From Castanea sativa (lineage: Eukaryota; Streptophyta; Magnoliopsida; Fagales; Fagaceae): a DNA stretch of 64,000 nucleotides. Of this stretch, positions 36,597-47,854 are shown piece after piece. Under the pieces are notes generated by a model. It made no database searches. It had not been told where the DNA came from and was given only the letters and a program-made list of their open reading frames with translations. The stretch covers positions 23,912,322 to 23,976,321 of the forward strand of contig NC_134017.1 of the NCBI RefSeq assembly GCF_040712315.1, in the 5' to 3' direction. The number at the start of each line of letters is the position of its first letter. Position 1 is the first letter of the stretch. A program made the translations under genes and the position numbers.

Positions 36597-36621
36597 AGTG
36601 TGTGTGTGTGTGTGTGTGTGT
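36597..36621. repeat. (TG)n microsatellite
   Basis: Counterpart of the (CA)n run at 4146-4174 in the other copy. Confidence 0.95.
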
Positions 36622-36769
36622 TTTGGGATCTATGTGCTTAAAGTTTTTGTTGAGAGAAGATTTTGAGAGCTCAAAATATTGACTGGATCATTGGTTGAAT
36701 TGTTTGTTTGATTGCATTCATGTCTGTGTTTTCCCCTTCTTTGAAAAATTGTTTTTAAGCAATCTTGAC

Positions 36770-37025
36770 AACTCCTCGACACCTCTCGACACTTGGCTTA
36801 TCTATTGATCTCTTCAGTTGCTTTTTTATCGCAATCTCGACACCTCTCGATAGTTATGTGGATCAATTGAGAATTCTTCTGTCCTCTCGATAGCTCCTCG
36901 ATCCATTGAGCTTCTTTGTGAAGAATTCTTTTGTTTGATCCTCGATAGATTCTCGATAGTTGGCTCGACAGCTTGAAGACGCATTTTAAAGCTCGACAGA
37001 TCCTCGATACATCTCAATCGATCGA
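36770..37025. repeat. Cluster of CTCGATAG / CTCGACA motifs
   Basis: More than ten copies of CTCGATAG or CTCGACA(C/G) in 255 bp, matching the complementary cluster of the minus copy at 3720-4010. Confidence 0.75.
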
Positions 37026-37597
37026 GCTTTATGAGGTTTCTATATATATGCTTGTCGTGATTTCTGATCTCATTTCTTTGATCTCTTTCAACGTTTTCTC
37101 ATCTCTCTCACTCCTAAACACTCTCAACTCAACCACTTCATCTTCCCTACTCCTTCCTTGATCGTTTGCTTGCATTTTCATAGGTATGATCTCTTTTCTT
37201 GTCTTTCTTCATACATGTTCAGGCATTCTGACCTAGATTTTGGGATTTTTTTTGAAAAATTTGGAGTTTTTCGAAATTGATGAAGTTTTGGTGGAATTTT
37301 TGGGTTGGGTTATGATTATGTGATCTTAACACTTCATGCATTGCATCTCATGTGCATTATAACTATATTTTCATGCATTTAGATGTGTGTTATATATGTT
37401 ATCTGATTGTGTGCTGGTAAGATTAAATTAGGTTGAGCCCATGATGCAATTACCTTTGCATTTCACATGTTCATGAATTCCTATACATACGTCCTTTCTT
37501 TTCAATATATTTTGATATATTTGAAATGCTTTGGACTTTTCTGATTGTCTCTTTCTCCCTCTCTCTCTCTCTCTTCTGTTTGCGTTAGTCTGTTTTT

Positions 37598-38767
37598 ATG
37601 GCACCTAAACGTAAATCTATTTCGTCCTGAAACCCTCTCCATTCCGGGGCATCTTCCTCTTCCGATCCTACTCCCTTTCACGTCTAGTTCCGTGATGAGA
37701 AGGCCAAATCAGAATTCTTTGAGAACTTTTCCCGACGAGGAATTTATTCGGAACACCAAATCATTCTATCAGACTTCTCTGACACTGACCTTCCTATTGT
37801 CATCCACGGTAGAAAAATAGGAGTCACTGTGTGACACCCCGGTCACATGTCCATCCGTGCTGATCCAGGAGTTCTACTACAACATGCATGGATTCGATTA
37901 TTTAGTACCTCTGTTTTCTACTTACGTTTGAGGTACGCGCATCGTGGTCACTCCGACTCTTGTAGTTGACGTGCTCCATGTTCCTAAGGTAGAGCATTAT
38001 GACTACCCTGGTTGTGAGCGTCTTAAGATTGTGTCTAAAGATGATCTTATGTCTACATTCTGTGAGCGCCTTTCTGATTGGGGTGAGCGTCAGTTCACTT
38101 ATTTTTTGACCTTTGCTAAAGGTCCGTGTTTTCTTAACATGGTCATGACTTTTGTGTTACATCCCTTATCTCATTAAAACTCTATTACAGAGCCCATGCT
38201 CGGTTTTTGCTTTCCCTTCTTGAGCATCTTAGTATAGATTTTCCCTTTCATTTCATTCTTTCGATCATAGATGTGTATAGAGATACAACAACCCATGATA
38301 AATGCATCTTCCCTTCTGCTATCACGAGGATCTTACGCCATTTTTCTGTTCTCTTTCCCTTGTCCGACCACTTTTCTACTATGGGTGCTATAGATGCTGC
38401 TATCGTTAAACGGAGTGATGCATAGTTTCGGTCGAGGTGGTTTGGGTTAGTATTTCCTCCCACCCCTTCAGCTCCATTCACATCTGCTCCCTCTCATTCT
38501 CTGAGCGGTGTGACTCTTAAGGACATCATGGCGTAGCTTCAGCGCATAAATGCTCACTTCGACATTCTCAACGATGAGTTGTGTCAGGTGAACACCCATG
38601 TTGATCGTATTGCACAACCGCAGGCGGTCATTGGTGGCTTCATGGCTTCTCCTCCACCTACTCTTGAGGCTTCTAAGGATGTGGATGATGATGATGATGC
38701 TATCGCTTCCGAGGATAAGGATGATGGTGATGCAAGCTGTTCCAGTGTTGACGAGATGTCTACTTGA
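37598..38767 (+). pseudogene. Second ORF of the pol-less element (putative plant transposon protein-like)
   Basis: It starts at ATG 37598 (MAPKRKS) after a CT-rich leader and ends at TGA 38765. It has a basic, Ser/Pro-rich N-terminus and a conserved central part (EFYYNMHGFDYLVPL; GCERLKIVSKDDLMSTFCERL; LNMVMTFVLHPLSH; FILSIIDVYRD). The C-terminus is QVNTHVDRI followed by an Asp-rich tail. No catalytic motif of known retroelement enzymes is visible. It resembles the 'putative plant transposon protein' family as I recall it. Stops near 37628 and 37930 sit where the relatives I recall have Arg (CGA-type change). Others near 38424 and 38534 fit CAG to TAG. Confidence 0.75.
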
Positions 38768-39279
38768 CACTCTTACTCTTTGTCACTCATGACAAAAAAG
38801 GGGAGTAGTTTTGGTTATGAGAGTAGTCATAGTTAGGGGGAGTGATGATATTGAGGGCTGTAGTGAGGATACTTGTATATTTTCTTTTATCTCTATCTTT
38901 AGATACATTATCTCTTGTACATGGGTCTTGTGACCATTTTGACATACATTGTACTTATATTCTTTATATGTTGATGTGCGTATGTTTTTCATCTACCCTT
39001 ACATGTGTTGTTTCTTTTATCTCTTTATGCACATGCTTCTTAATAATTGTTTGCAATCTTCTATTTTTGTTTCACACAAAGATGCCTTGATAAGTTTTGT
39101 TTAAGTGTTTCAGAAATACAAGTTGTCAAAGTCTACTTGCCATGAACTCTCTTTTTGCAAAGTTTTTCAAGAGTTTGTGTTAGTATAGATTTTATTGTAC
39201 GTAACAAGTGAATATGAGTTGAGTGATTTATGGCTTCTTTCATATGTTCATTTGTTTGTTGTGGTTTTGTCACGGATTG

Positions 39280-39293
39280 CCAAAGGAGGAGAT
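39280..39293 (+). promoter_or_regulatory. Polypurine tract before the 3' LTR
   Basis: AAAGGAGGAGAT directly precedes TGTTAGG of the 3' LTR, the usual plus-strand primer position. Confidence 0.8.
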
Positions 39294-40311
39294 TGTTAGG
39301 ACATATGTGTTTTACATGTTATGAACATATGTCACTATTTTATGTAATTGACTAATCATTTGACCAAAAACACTTTACTTGTAATTGGATAGATCTAGGA
39401 TGTGTTTAATACTTCAAGAAACCTTGTTTCAAGACCAAGTGTTAAAGCCATGCAAGTCTGTCCAAGATTCAAATGTGAAAAGTGCTGTTCATTAAAACTC
39501 GACAGCTAACATTTATCAAGACTTGAAGAGTTGTTCTAGCCTGTGACTCAATAGTAGCTCGAGAGATAGGATATTTGTTGAGATTTATGAAACTCAGATT
39601 TTTCGAATCTATTTTTCATTCAATCCGTGATTGTATATTTGGGCTTTCTTTTCTCACAATTTTAAACATATAAAATGATTATTTTAAGGGCCATATAAGG
39701 TGACACAAGTTGCATAAGCATTGAGAAAAGTTTGTTTAAGCAAATTGTGACCGGAGACCTAGTTTTACCCAAGTTCATTTTTCTTCTGAAGAAGCTACTG
39801 TGTTTATACACCGTAGGGTTTTGTGATCAAGGAGCTTTTCAATCTTCATTGTGTGATGAATTAAAGAACTTTGCAGCCAAAAATCCTTATCTAGTTGGTG
39901 ATTGAAGTCGCGTACTGGGATTCGCGAAATTGGTTAGTCACGTACTGGGACCCGTGCATTGAAAATGAAAGATTGTCACTACCAAACAAGTCCAATTGGG
40001 TATTGGGGTAAGGGTTTAACTGTAGGTTGGTATAAGGTACTGAGATTCCTTTACTTGTAACTGGTTATTTTGATAATAATGGATTTTCGGGAGTGGTGAC
40101 CTTCAAATCACCCGGTGGGGTTTTTGCCGTGTTGGTTTTTCCTGTTCGTAAACAAATCAACGTGTCAATTTATTTTACGCTGCACTTTAGTTTATTGGTA
40201 ATTTGTTTGTACTACCAAGCGTTTGCATGTTAATTTAATTAATTAATAAACTTGACTAACTAATTAATTAATTTAATTAATAAAATTAACTAATTAATTT
40301 TTGGCTTATCA
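39294..40311 (+). repeat. 3' LTR of the plus pol-less element
   Basis: 1018 bp, TGTTAGGACATATGTG to GGCTTATCA, followed by the TGCTT duplication. Confidence 0.95.
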
Positions 40312-40316
40312 TGCTT

Positions 40317-41088
40317 TATCTTTATCTTATCACTGTTTTATTTTATTTGGGCTTATCATTGTTTTATTTGGGCTTACATGGGCTTAAAATAAAAGCTTTC
40401 ATCTTACTATTTGTTTTCTCTGTATCTTATTATTGTTTTATTTGTCTTATCTCTTATACTTCACCAAACGTTTTTGCGTGGGAAAGAAAAGCAAGTCCGG
40501 CGGGCAAAAGTGGAAGAAATATGTTCTTCTTCTGGTAGACTCTGACAGAGAGATAAGCTTAGCTGAGTACGTGTGTGGTGCCATTGCAATCCGTACATAT
40601 TTGGAGAGATAAGGCTCAAAGACAGAGGGTTGTAGGTTCGTAGGAGTAGAGGATTGTGTGTTTAAAGGATGGCTGTGGGTTATGTGCTTCTCTAGGAAGT
40701 TGAGATTGTTGGTGGAGATTGTCGGTGGGTATGGGTTTCTTGGAAGTTGAGAGAAAAAAGTAGAGGATCAGATAAAACTTTATGCTGTTCTGTCGTTCGG
40801 CATTCTCAACTAATCACAATACAGGTATCTCTCTCTCTAAAGTTCTCTTCTCTATGGCTTGATTGAATTTTTTAAGATTGATTTATCATTCTTTTTTAGT
40901 TCCGTTCTCTTCTCTATGGGTTGATTGATTTCTTAAAGACTGATTTATCATTCTCTTTTAGTTCCATTGCTTCGTTTGATGAAGAAATATGGAGTCCATG
41001 GTTGATTGCTTTTTTTAAGATTGATTATCATTCTATTTTATTGATGAAGAAATATGGAGTGATTGTTGAATATTTATTTTTATACATG
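40317..41088. other. Spacer between two retrotransposons, with tandem duplications
   Basis: No protein is recognised. A unit of about 62 bp (GTTCTCTTCTCTATGG ... TTTTTTAGTTCC) is tandemly duplicated at 40840-40965. A second pair shares TTGATGAAGAAATATGGAGT (40976 and 41040). The pyrimidine-rich composition with GTATCTCTC at 40826 looks like leader or intron sequence, but no exon can be assigned. Confidence 0.4.
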
Positions 41089-41093
41089 CATGT

Positions 41094-41617
41094 TGAAGGG
41101 AATAAAAATAGGAGATGGATCTTTCCTCCGGACTTGAAGGGACAGAGAGGAAGAAGACGGATTGACACTGTAATGCGTATAGGACGGTGTAGGTCATTGA
41201 GTATCCGTCATATATGTATTGGTTATAAATTCTTGGTTGTATGTCACCCGATATGTTTGAGTTGATTTTTGCTTTATCCCTACGCAAGCGTGTACACTTG
41301 AAATTCTTGCGTTACACGTTTGTCCATAATAAGAAGACTCCTATATGGAAAAGAGTTCAAGAAGGAAGTTGTATCTTAAAAGGGAAGACAATTCTACGCC
41401 AATATAAATACCCCCAAAATCCTAAACATCAAGGTACGTACAATTGACTCAACTCTGGCACTCTAGGGTTGTAAAGAAATCCTAACTTGACCTTCGAAGG
41501 GTTTTTGGCCGGCACCACACCGGTGCTCTCTTTTAGGTCTTTTTGTTTTCTCTTTGCAGGTGTTGTCTTGAATTGGAGAGTGCTTGCGGTTTACTGGTGA
41601 TTTTTTCGACTTCATCA
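41094..41617 (+). repeat. 5' LTR of the Tat Gypsy element
   Basis: 524 bp, TGAAGGGAATAAAAATAGG to CGACTTCATCA. It matches 50470-50997 with a short indel near 41180 and scattered substitutions. Confidence 0.95.
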
Positions 41618-41619
41618 GT

Positions 41620-41637
41620 TGGCGCCGTCTGTGGGAA
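41620..41637 (+). promoter_or_regulatory. Primer-binding site of the Gypsy element
   Basis: TGGCGCCGTCTGTGGGAA begins two bases after the LTR. The gag-only Gypsy element has the related TGGTGCCATCTGTGGG at the same place. The matching tRNA was not determined. Confidence 0.75.
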
Positions 41638-41695
41638 ATCGAGAGCATAGAGAAGACTATTTAGCCTTTGCTCTATTCCTAAGACAAAAAGTTGC

Positions 41696-43139
41696 ATGGT
41701 ACTCACCAGATCAATGACAACAACCAACAATCAAGGCGAAGAACCGCATGCCACAGCACTAGAGAGGCAAGTCCAAACGCTCGCGGCGACGGTTGAGCGC
41801 CTCACTAAGCAGAATCATGATTTAGAAGAGCAACTACGACAAAGGAACGCACACCAAAGTGCACTAGAGGAAGACCAGGAAGGCGCTAGTCCGGAGGGGA
41901 GGAACGCCGTAGGGCCTGAGGGTAGCAATGCCCCGACTAGACCAGAGCGGCAGGAGACCAACCCGCCGTCTGTCTTGGACACCTTACTGCCTCATATCAC
42001 AGCTGATATAGCAGATGAGGGAACGTATGGACGTGATGATGAGCGCCTTGAGGGGACGAATATCCAGCGACTTGGACGACCTAGTCCATAGAACAGATTT
42101 GCCATTCACAACGCTCGTGACTTCATGCCCCCTTCCTCCAAAATTTCGCATGCCACACATCGAGAACTATGACGGGTCCAAGGACCCTTTGGATCACTTG
42201 GAATCTTTCAAGACCCTGATGTACCTTTAGGGCGTGCCGGATGAAATCATGTGCAGGGCTTTCCTCACCACGTTGAAAGGACTTGCAAGGGGCTGGTACA
42301 GTAGGCTGGTACCAAATTCCATCAACACTTTTAAGGAATTAGGCGCACAGTTTGTATCACACTTTATCGGGAGTCACCGGCATAAGAAATCTACAGCGTG
42401 TCTGTTGAACATTAGGTAGCGGGAAGGAGAGACCTTAAGATCGTACATTGACCAATTCAACTGGGAATCTCTCGAGATAGACGAGGCTGATGACAAGATA
42501 CTTGTGGCAGCGTTCACGAACGGGCTATGGAAGGGTAAGTTTCTGTTTTCTTTGTACAAGAATGACCCAAAGACTATGTCCGACGTATTTTACAGGGCAA
42601 TGAAGTATATGAACACCGAGGACGCCCTGCTGGCATGAGAAGACAAACCCAAAAAGAGGGAAAGGCAGGAAGATACGCAACCGGACAAGGGGCGAAAAAT
42701 GGCAAGAATCAGAGAACGATAGGAGGATCGACGACCCAAGCTGCCTACGGGAAGGTTTACGAACTTCACCCCACTCACAGCCCCGATTGACCAGGTGTTG
42801 ATGCATATTAAAGATGAAGGGACTTTGACGTTCCCTGGCAAGCTGAAGGGAGATCCGAATAAAAGGCCAAGAGACAAGTATTGCCGCTTTCATGGCGATC
42901 ATGGTCACGATACGACAGACTGTTATGACTTAAAGCAGCAAATTGAAGCCCTCATTAGGCAGGGTAGGTTGCAAAGGTTCGTCAGGAAGGAGAGAACGGA
43001 TCAAAACCAGGAACAAAATTCCCGACGGGAAAATGAACGTCCCAGACCACCGGTAGCAGACATACGGATGATAATGGGGGGCACTATTTCAGCAGAGTTG
43101 TCCAAAAAGGCCAGAAAGACATATTTACGGATGGTGTAA
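41696..43139 (+). pseudogene. Tat Gypsy gag, decayed
   Basis: It starts at ATG 41696 with a coiled-coil N-terminus (LERQVQTLAATVERL). A frameshift lies near 42050. The gag core follows (CPLPPKFRMPHIENYDGSKDP; EIMCRAFLTTLKGLARGWYSRL). A Tat-type zinc-binding motif (YCRFHGDHGHDTTDCYDL) lies near 42883-42940. Stops are at 42228 (TAG), 42417 (TAG), 42636 (TGA), 42720 (TAG) and 43137 (TAA). The reading frame on both sides of each stop is the same, so they are point changes. Confidence 0.9.
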
Positions 43140-46100
43140 AGCGTCCAGTCGACAGGTTCCTTACTAGAAGGAACACAACGGGACAGCTCCAACATCGGGT
43201 TTTCAGAACAAGAGGCACGGTGCCTTCACCACCCATATGACGACGCGCTCATGGTCAGCATACAGGCAGGGGACTACAACATCCACCGAGTTTTGGTGGA
43301 CAACGGAAGCTCAGCAGATATCCTTTATTACCCCGTGTTCCAGCAAATGGGGATTGCGAGAGAACAACTGACCCCAATAAGCGCGCCTCTTGTTGGCTTT
43401 GGGGGAACAAGGGTTTATCCTTTAGGTGCCGTCATGTTGGCGGTGACGGTGGGAGATTACCCACAACAAATAACCAAGGACGTTTCTTTTCTTGTGGTTG
43501 ATTGCTCCTCGGCATACAATGCCATACTTGGACGGCCCACACTCAATGCCTGGAAGGCTGTCACCTCTACCTACCATTTGATGATCAAGTTTCCCACGGA
43601 ATACGGAGTTGGAGAACTACGGGGAAATCAGGTGGCTGCGCGGGAATATTACATTGCCACATTGCCATGATGGAAATGGATGACCACCGACAGGCAATGA
43701 ACATCGAGGAACAGAGAACAGTAGCAGAACCGGTGGAAGAGTTGGAGGAAGTACGATTGGACGATTCTAGGCCCGACCAAACCACCAGAATCGGCACCCT
43801 AGTCGACCAAACGGTCCGGCAAGCACTCGCGTTATTCCTCAAAGAAAACCAAGATGTTTTTGCATGGAGCCACGAGGACATGCCAGGTATAGATCCAACA
43901 ATCATAGTTCACAAATTGAATGTGTCACCCTCTTTCTCTCCAGTTCGACAGAAAAAGCGCGTGTTCGCCCCCGAACGGGATTGAGCCATAGCAGAAGAAG
44001 TACAGAAGCTACGGGAAGCAGACTTCATACGGGAGGTATACTACCCTAATTGGCTGGAAAATGTAGTAATGGTCAAGAAATCAAGCGGAAAGTGGAGAAT
44101 GTATGTAGACTTCACGGATCTGAATAGAGCATGCCCTAAAGATAGTTACCCTCCCACGCATTGACGCCTTGGTAGACTCCACCACAACACATGAACTTTT
44201 GAGTTTCATGGATGCCTTCTCTAGGTACAATCAAATTAAATTGGATGAGGCTAATTAAGAAAAAACCTCATTTGTCACAAGCTAGGGGCTTTTTTGCTAC
44301 AAGGTAATGCCGTTCGGGCTTAAGAACGCAGGAGCCACATATCAGAGATTGACGAACAAAATGTTTGAGCACCAAATTGGCAAAAACGTGCAGGTTTACG
44401 TAGACGATATGTTGGTAAAAAGCGCAAAGGTGTTTGATCATCTGAGGGACCTCCAAGAGACTTTCAATACTCTTCGGACGTACAAAATGAAGCTGAATCC
44501 AAGCCAATGTGCGTTTAGAGTCACCGTGGGAAAATTCTTAGGATTCATGGTGTCCCAGAGGGGCATTGAAGTCAACCCAGAGAAAGTAAAGGCGATTGTG
44601 GAACTATCTCCTCCGAGGACGGTAAGGGAAGTGCAAAGCTTGACCGGGAAGATAGCAGCCTTAAACAGGTTCGTATCTAGAGCGATGGACAAATGTCTCC
44701 CCTTCTTCAGAACACTAAGGAGATCTTTCAAATGGACGGACGAATGCCAAAGGGCATTTGAAGAGTTGAAGGCATATCTCTCCGCCCCGCCATTGCTTAG
44801 CCCATCTACGCTGGGGGAAGAATTGTTTTTATACCTTGCCGTCTCATCAGCAGCGGTTAGTGCAGCTCTCATCAGAGAAGAAGGGAAGATACAAAAGCCC
44901 GTGTACTTTATCAGCCGGGCACTAAGAGGAGTAGAAGAAAGATACCCGCGGATGGAAAAACTGGCTTTCGCTCTCGTGACTGTAGCTCGAAAGCCCAAGC
45001 CCTATTTTCAAGCACATACCATAAATGTCCTGACGGATCAGCCCTTACGGAGAGCAATGAGCAATCCCGAAACTACTGGACGGATGGCTCTGTGGGCAAT
45101 CGAGCTGAGTGAGTACGATATCCGATACCAGCCACGAACGGCTGTGAAAGGACATATACTAGCAGACTTCATTGCGGAATTCACTACCGCTGAGGAGCAA
45201 GGGGCAGAAGAGACGCCCACATAGAGAATTTACACAGACGGATCTTCCAATAAGCACGCTGGGGGTGTCGGGGTTGTACTCCACACCCTGGAAGGAGATA
45301 AGATTGAATGCATGATCCGTCCGGACTTCACCACTACTAACAACGAAGTGGAGTATGAGGCCCTGGTTGCGGGACTGGAGCTTGCAATAGCGGCTAGGGC
45401 TAGGAAGGCGGTCGTCTACTCCGATTCTCAAATCGTAGCCAGTCAAGTTAATGGGAGCTATGATTGTAGGAATGAATGGATGAGAAGGTACCTCGGGGAA
45501 GTGAAGGGTTGAACGAATGACCTCCAATTCACGATAGTTCAGATCCCAAGAGAAGAGAACCAAGAGGCAGATCAACTCGCAAAGGCTGCTTCGGCCGAAC
45601 CTATGATCGCCCTAGAACAGGTATTGTCCTTCGTCCAACTTTCATCACTATTAGATGACATCAGAATGCAAGAAGTAAGCGCTGAGAACGATTGGACGGT
45701 TTCAATTATGGTGTACCTCAAAGACGGTAAGCTACCAGATAGCAAAGAAGACGCAAGGAAGTTAAAGGTTAAAGCTGCCCAATTCATCTTGATTAAAAAC
45801 ATCCTGTACAAAAGAGGATTCTCCTGACCATATCTAAGATGCCTTGGCCGAGAGGAAGCAGACTACGTGATGAGGGAGATCCATGAAGGAATTTGTGGGA
45901 ACCATTCTGGATCAAGGTCTCTAGTGCACAAGCTACTCCGAACGGGATACTACTGGCCAACAATGCAAAAGGATGCCCATACGTACGTTAGAGCTTGCGA
46001 CAAGTGTCAACGATTTGGCAATCTCATTAGGCAGCCAACGGAAGAACTCACCCCTATGACGGCTCCATGGCCGTTCGCACAATGGGGGTTGGACATCATG

Positions 46101-46929
46101 GGATCATTCCCTACAGCGGTAAGGCAGCTGAAGTTCTTGGTGGGTGGTATTGACTACTTCACCAAATGGGTGGAAGCAGAAGCTCTAGCTACTATCACAG
46201 AGAAAAACATTCGTAACTTTGTATGGAGAAGTATTATTTGCAGATATGGGATTCCAAGGGTGCTCGTTTCAAACAACGGGAAGTAATTCGACAACGATGC
46301 ATTCCGGGACTTTTGTTCTCAGCTGGGAATCAAAAATCACTACTCGTCGCCCGCCCACCCACAGGCCAACAGACAGGTTGAAGTCACGAACCGGTCCTTG
46401 TTAAAGATTATCAAGACCCGGTTCGAGGGGGTAAAAGGCATCTGGCCGGACGAACTACCAAGTGTTTTATGGGCGTACAAGACAACGGCGAGAACACCAG
46501 CAGGAAAGACATCGTTTCGATTGGCGTATGGTACTAAGGCTCTCATACCGGCAGAGGTGGGGTTAGCGAGCTACCGTGTGGAAAGCTACGATGAGAACAA
46601 GAATAATGAAGCATTGCGTTTAGAACTTGACCTTGTAAATGAGGTTAGGGCAGCAACAGCACAAAGACTGGCGCGATACCAAGACATGATGGCAAAACAC
46701 TACAACTCTAAGGTCAGGCACCGGGACTTCTAGGTGGGAGATTTGGTATTGCGAAAAGTACTCAGCGCTACAAAGGATGCCTCCTAGGGAAAACTGGGTC
46801 CTAACTGGGAAGGCCCGTACAGAATTATCTCATGGCATAGGAAAGGAATGTACTACTTGGAGACGTTAGACGGAAGGAAACTGAGCCATCCGTGGAACAC
46901 AGAGCACCTGAAGAAGTACTACCAGTAGT
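43140..46929 (+). pseudogene. Tat Gypsy pol: protease, RT, two RNase H domains, integrase
   Basis: Aspartic protease (VLVDNGSSADILYYPVFQQMG) lies at 43290-43360. RT has VKKSSGKWRMYVDFTDLN, MPFGLKNAGATYQRL and the catalytic YVDD at about 44398. RNase H1 is around 44790-45060 and the extra RNase H (YTDGSSNKHAGG; TTNNEVEYEAL; VVYSDSQIV) at 45230-45600. Integrase shows an HHCC zinc region (45870-46010) and core residues D (GLDIMG) and E (QVEVTNRS). The second catalytic Asp is Asn (VSNNGK near 46270). Frameshifts lie near 43660 and 44155. Stops: 43982, 44258, 44283, 45222, 45510, 45826, 46285, 46731 and 46783. The TAG at 46927 is probably natural. Confidence 0.92.
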
Positions 46930-47094
46930 GCAGCAGGCATAAGACAATATCTACCCCCTTGTTTCCAGATTCATTTTTAAATAGTTGTAGTTTTTACTTA
47001 TTAGCACCTAAGTTTTCTTTTCCACGAACAATATGGTCTATCGATCTGACATAATGAGAAGAATTTTTGTTTAGAATATATGAAATGTATGGTG

Positions 47095-47720
47095 CTCAAA
47101 ATCTACAAAGACCACAAAATGGACGGATCATCCCAAAATGATGAAGATCTACAGTCCACAAAGTGGACGGATCATCCAAGGATGAAGACCTACAAAGTCC
47201 GCAAAGTGGACGGATCATCCCAAAGGATGGAGACCTACGAAGTCCACAAAGTGGACGGATCATCCCAAGGGATAGAGACCTACATAGTCCACAAAGTGGA
47301 CGGATCATCCCAAGGGATGGAGACCTACGAAGTCCACAAAGTGGACGGACATTGACCAAGTCCACAAAAAGGACGGATCGTCCAAAATGGATAAAAATCT
47401 ACCAAGTCCACATAGTGGACGGACATTAACCAAGTCCACAAAAAGGACGGGTCGTCCAAAATGGATAAAAATCTACTAAGTCCACATAGTGGATGGACAT
47501 TAACCAAATCCACACAGTGGACGGGGTTATCCAAAATGGATGAAAATCTAGTCCAAATAAAGGACGGACATCTACAAAGTCTACATAGTAGGCGGCATTA
47601 TCTAAAATGGGTAAACATCTAGTCCACATAGTGGACGGATCCCTGTTTTGTCTGCATAAGAGACGGATATCTATCATAGACTACATTGTGAACGGATCTG
47701 CCAATGGATTAAAATTGTCA
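47095..47720. repeat. Tandem repeat of about 57 bp with GTCCACAAAGTGGACGGATC
   Basis: About ten direct units, each carrying the near-palindrome GTCCAC-AAAG-TGGAC and then GGATCATCC and an AGACCTAC segment. The first five are close; later ones diverge (GTCCACATAGTGGACGG). It lies between the integrase end and the antisense gene. It yields repetitive open frames on both strands that are not genes. Confidence 0.92.
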
Positions 47721-47854
47721 AGCAATGGACGGACCCCTGCGACACGATTGAAAACATTTGACGGATAAAAAGCAAGCAAATAAGTAAATAAAATTCAATA
47801 AGATTAAATGTGCACAATTACAAAACGACTGTTCAACAAAATAAATTACAACGG

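Larger units (their letters stand above)
32690..40311 (+). mobile_element. Pol-less, Copia-like LTR retrotransposon, complete plus copy
   Basis: 7622 bp with a perfect 5-bp target duplication TGCTT (32685-32689 and 40312-40316). Order: 5' LTR, initiator-Met primer site, gag with two zinc knuckles, a long non-coding stretch with a TCGATAG motif cluster and (TG)n, a second ORF of unknown function, polypurine tract, 3' LTR. No protease, integrase or reverse transcriptase motif occurs on either strand. The two LTRs differ by about one base in ten over the part I compared, so the insertion looks older than the Gypsy element next door. Confidence 0.95.

Noticed and set aside
44438..44998. 186-codon open frame on the minus strand inside pol
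   Set aside because: It is the antisense shadow of the reverse transcriptase and RNase H coding region and has no domain of its own.
47080..47677. Open frames of 70-90 codons on both strands rich in repeated VDGSSQ or SMDLVN-like units
   Set aside because: They are by-products of the 57-bp tandem repeat, which keeps both strands open because the period is a multiple of three.
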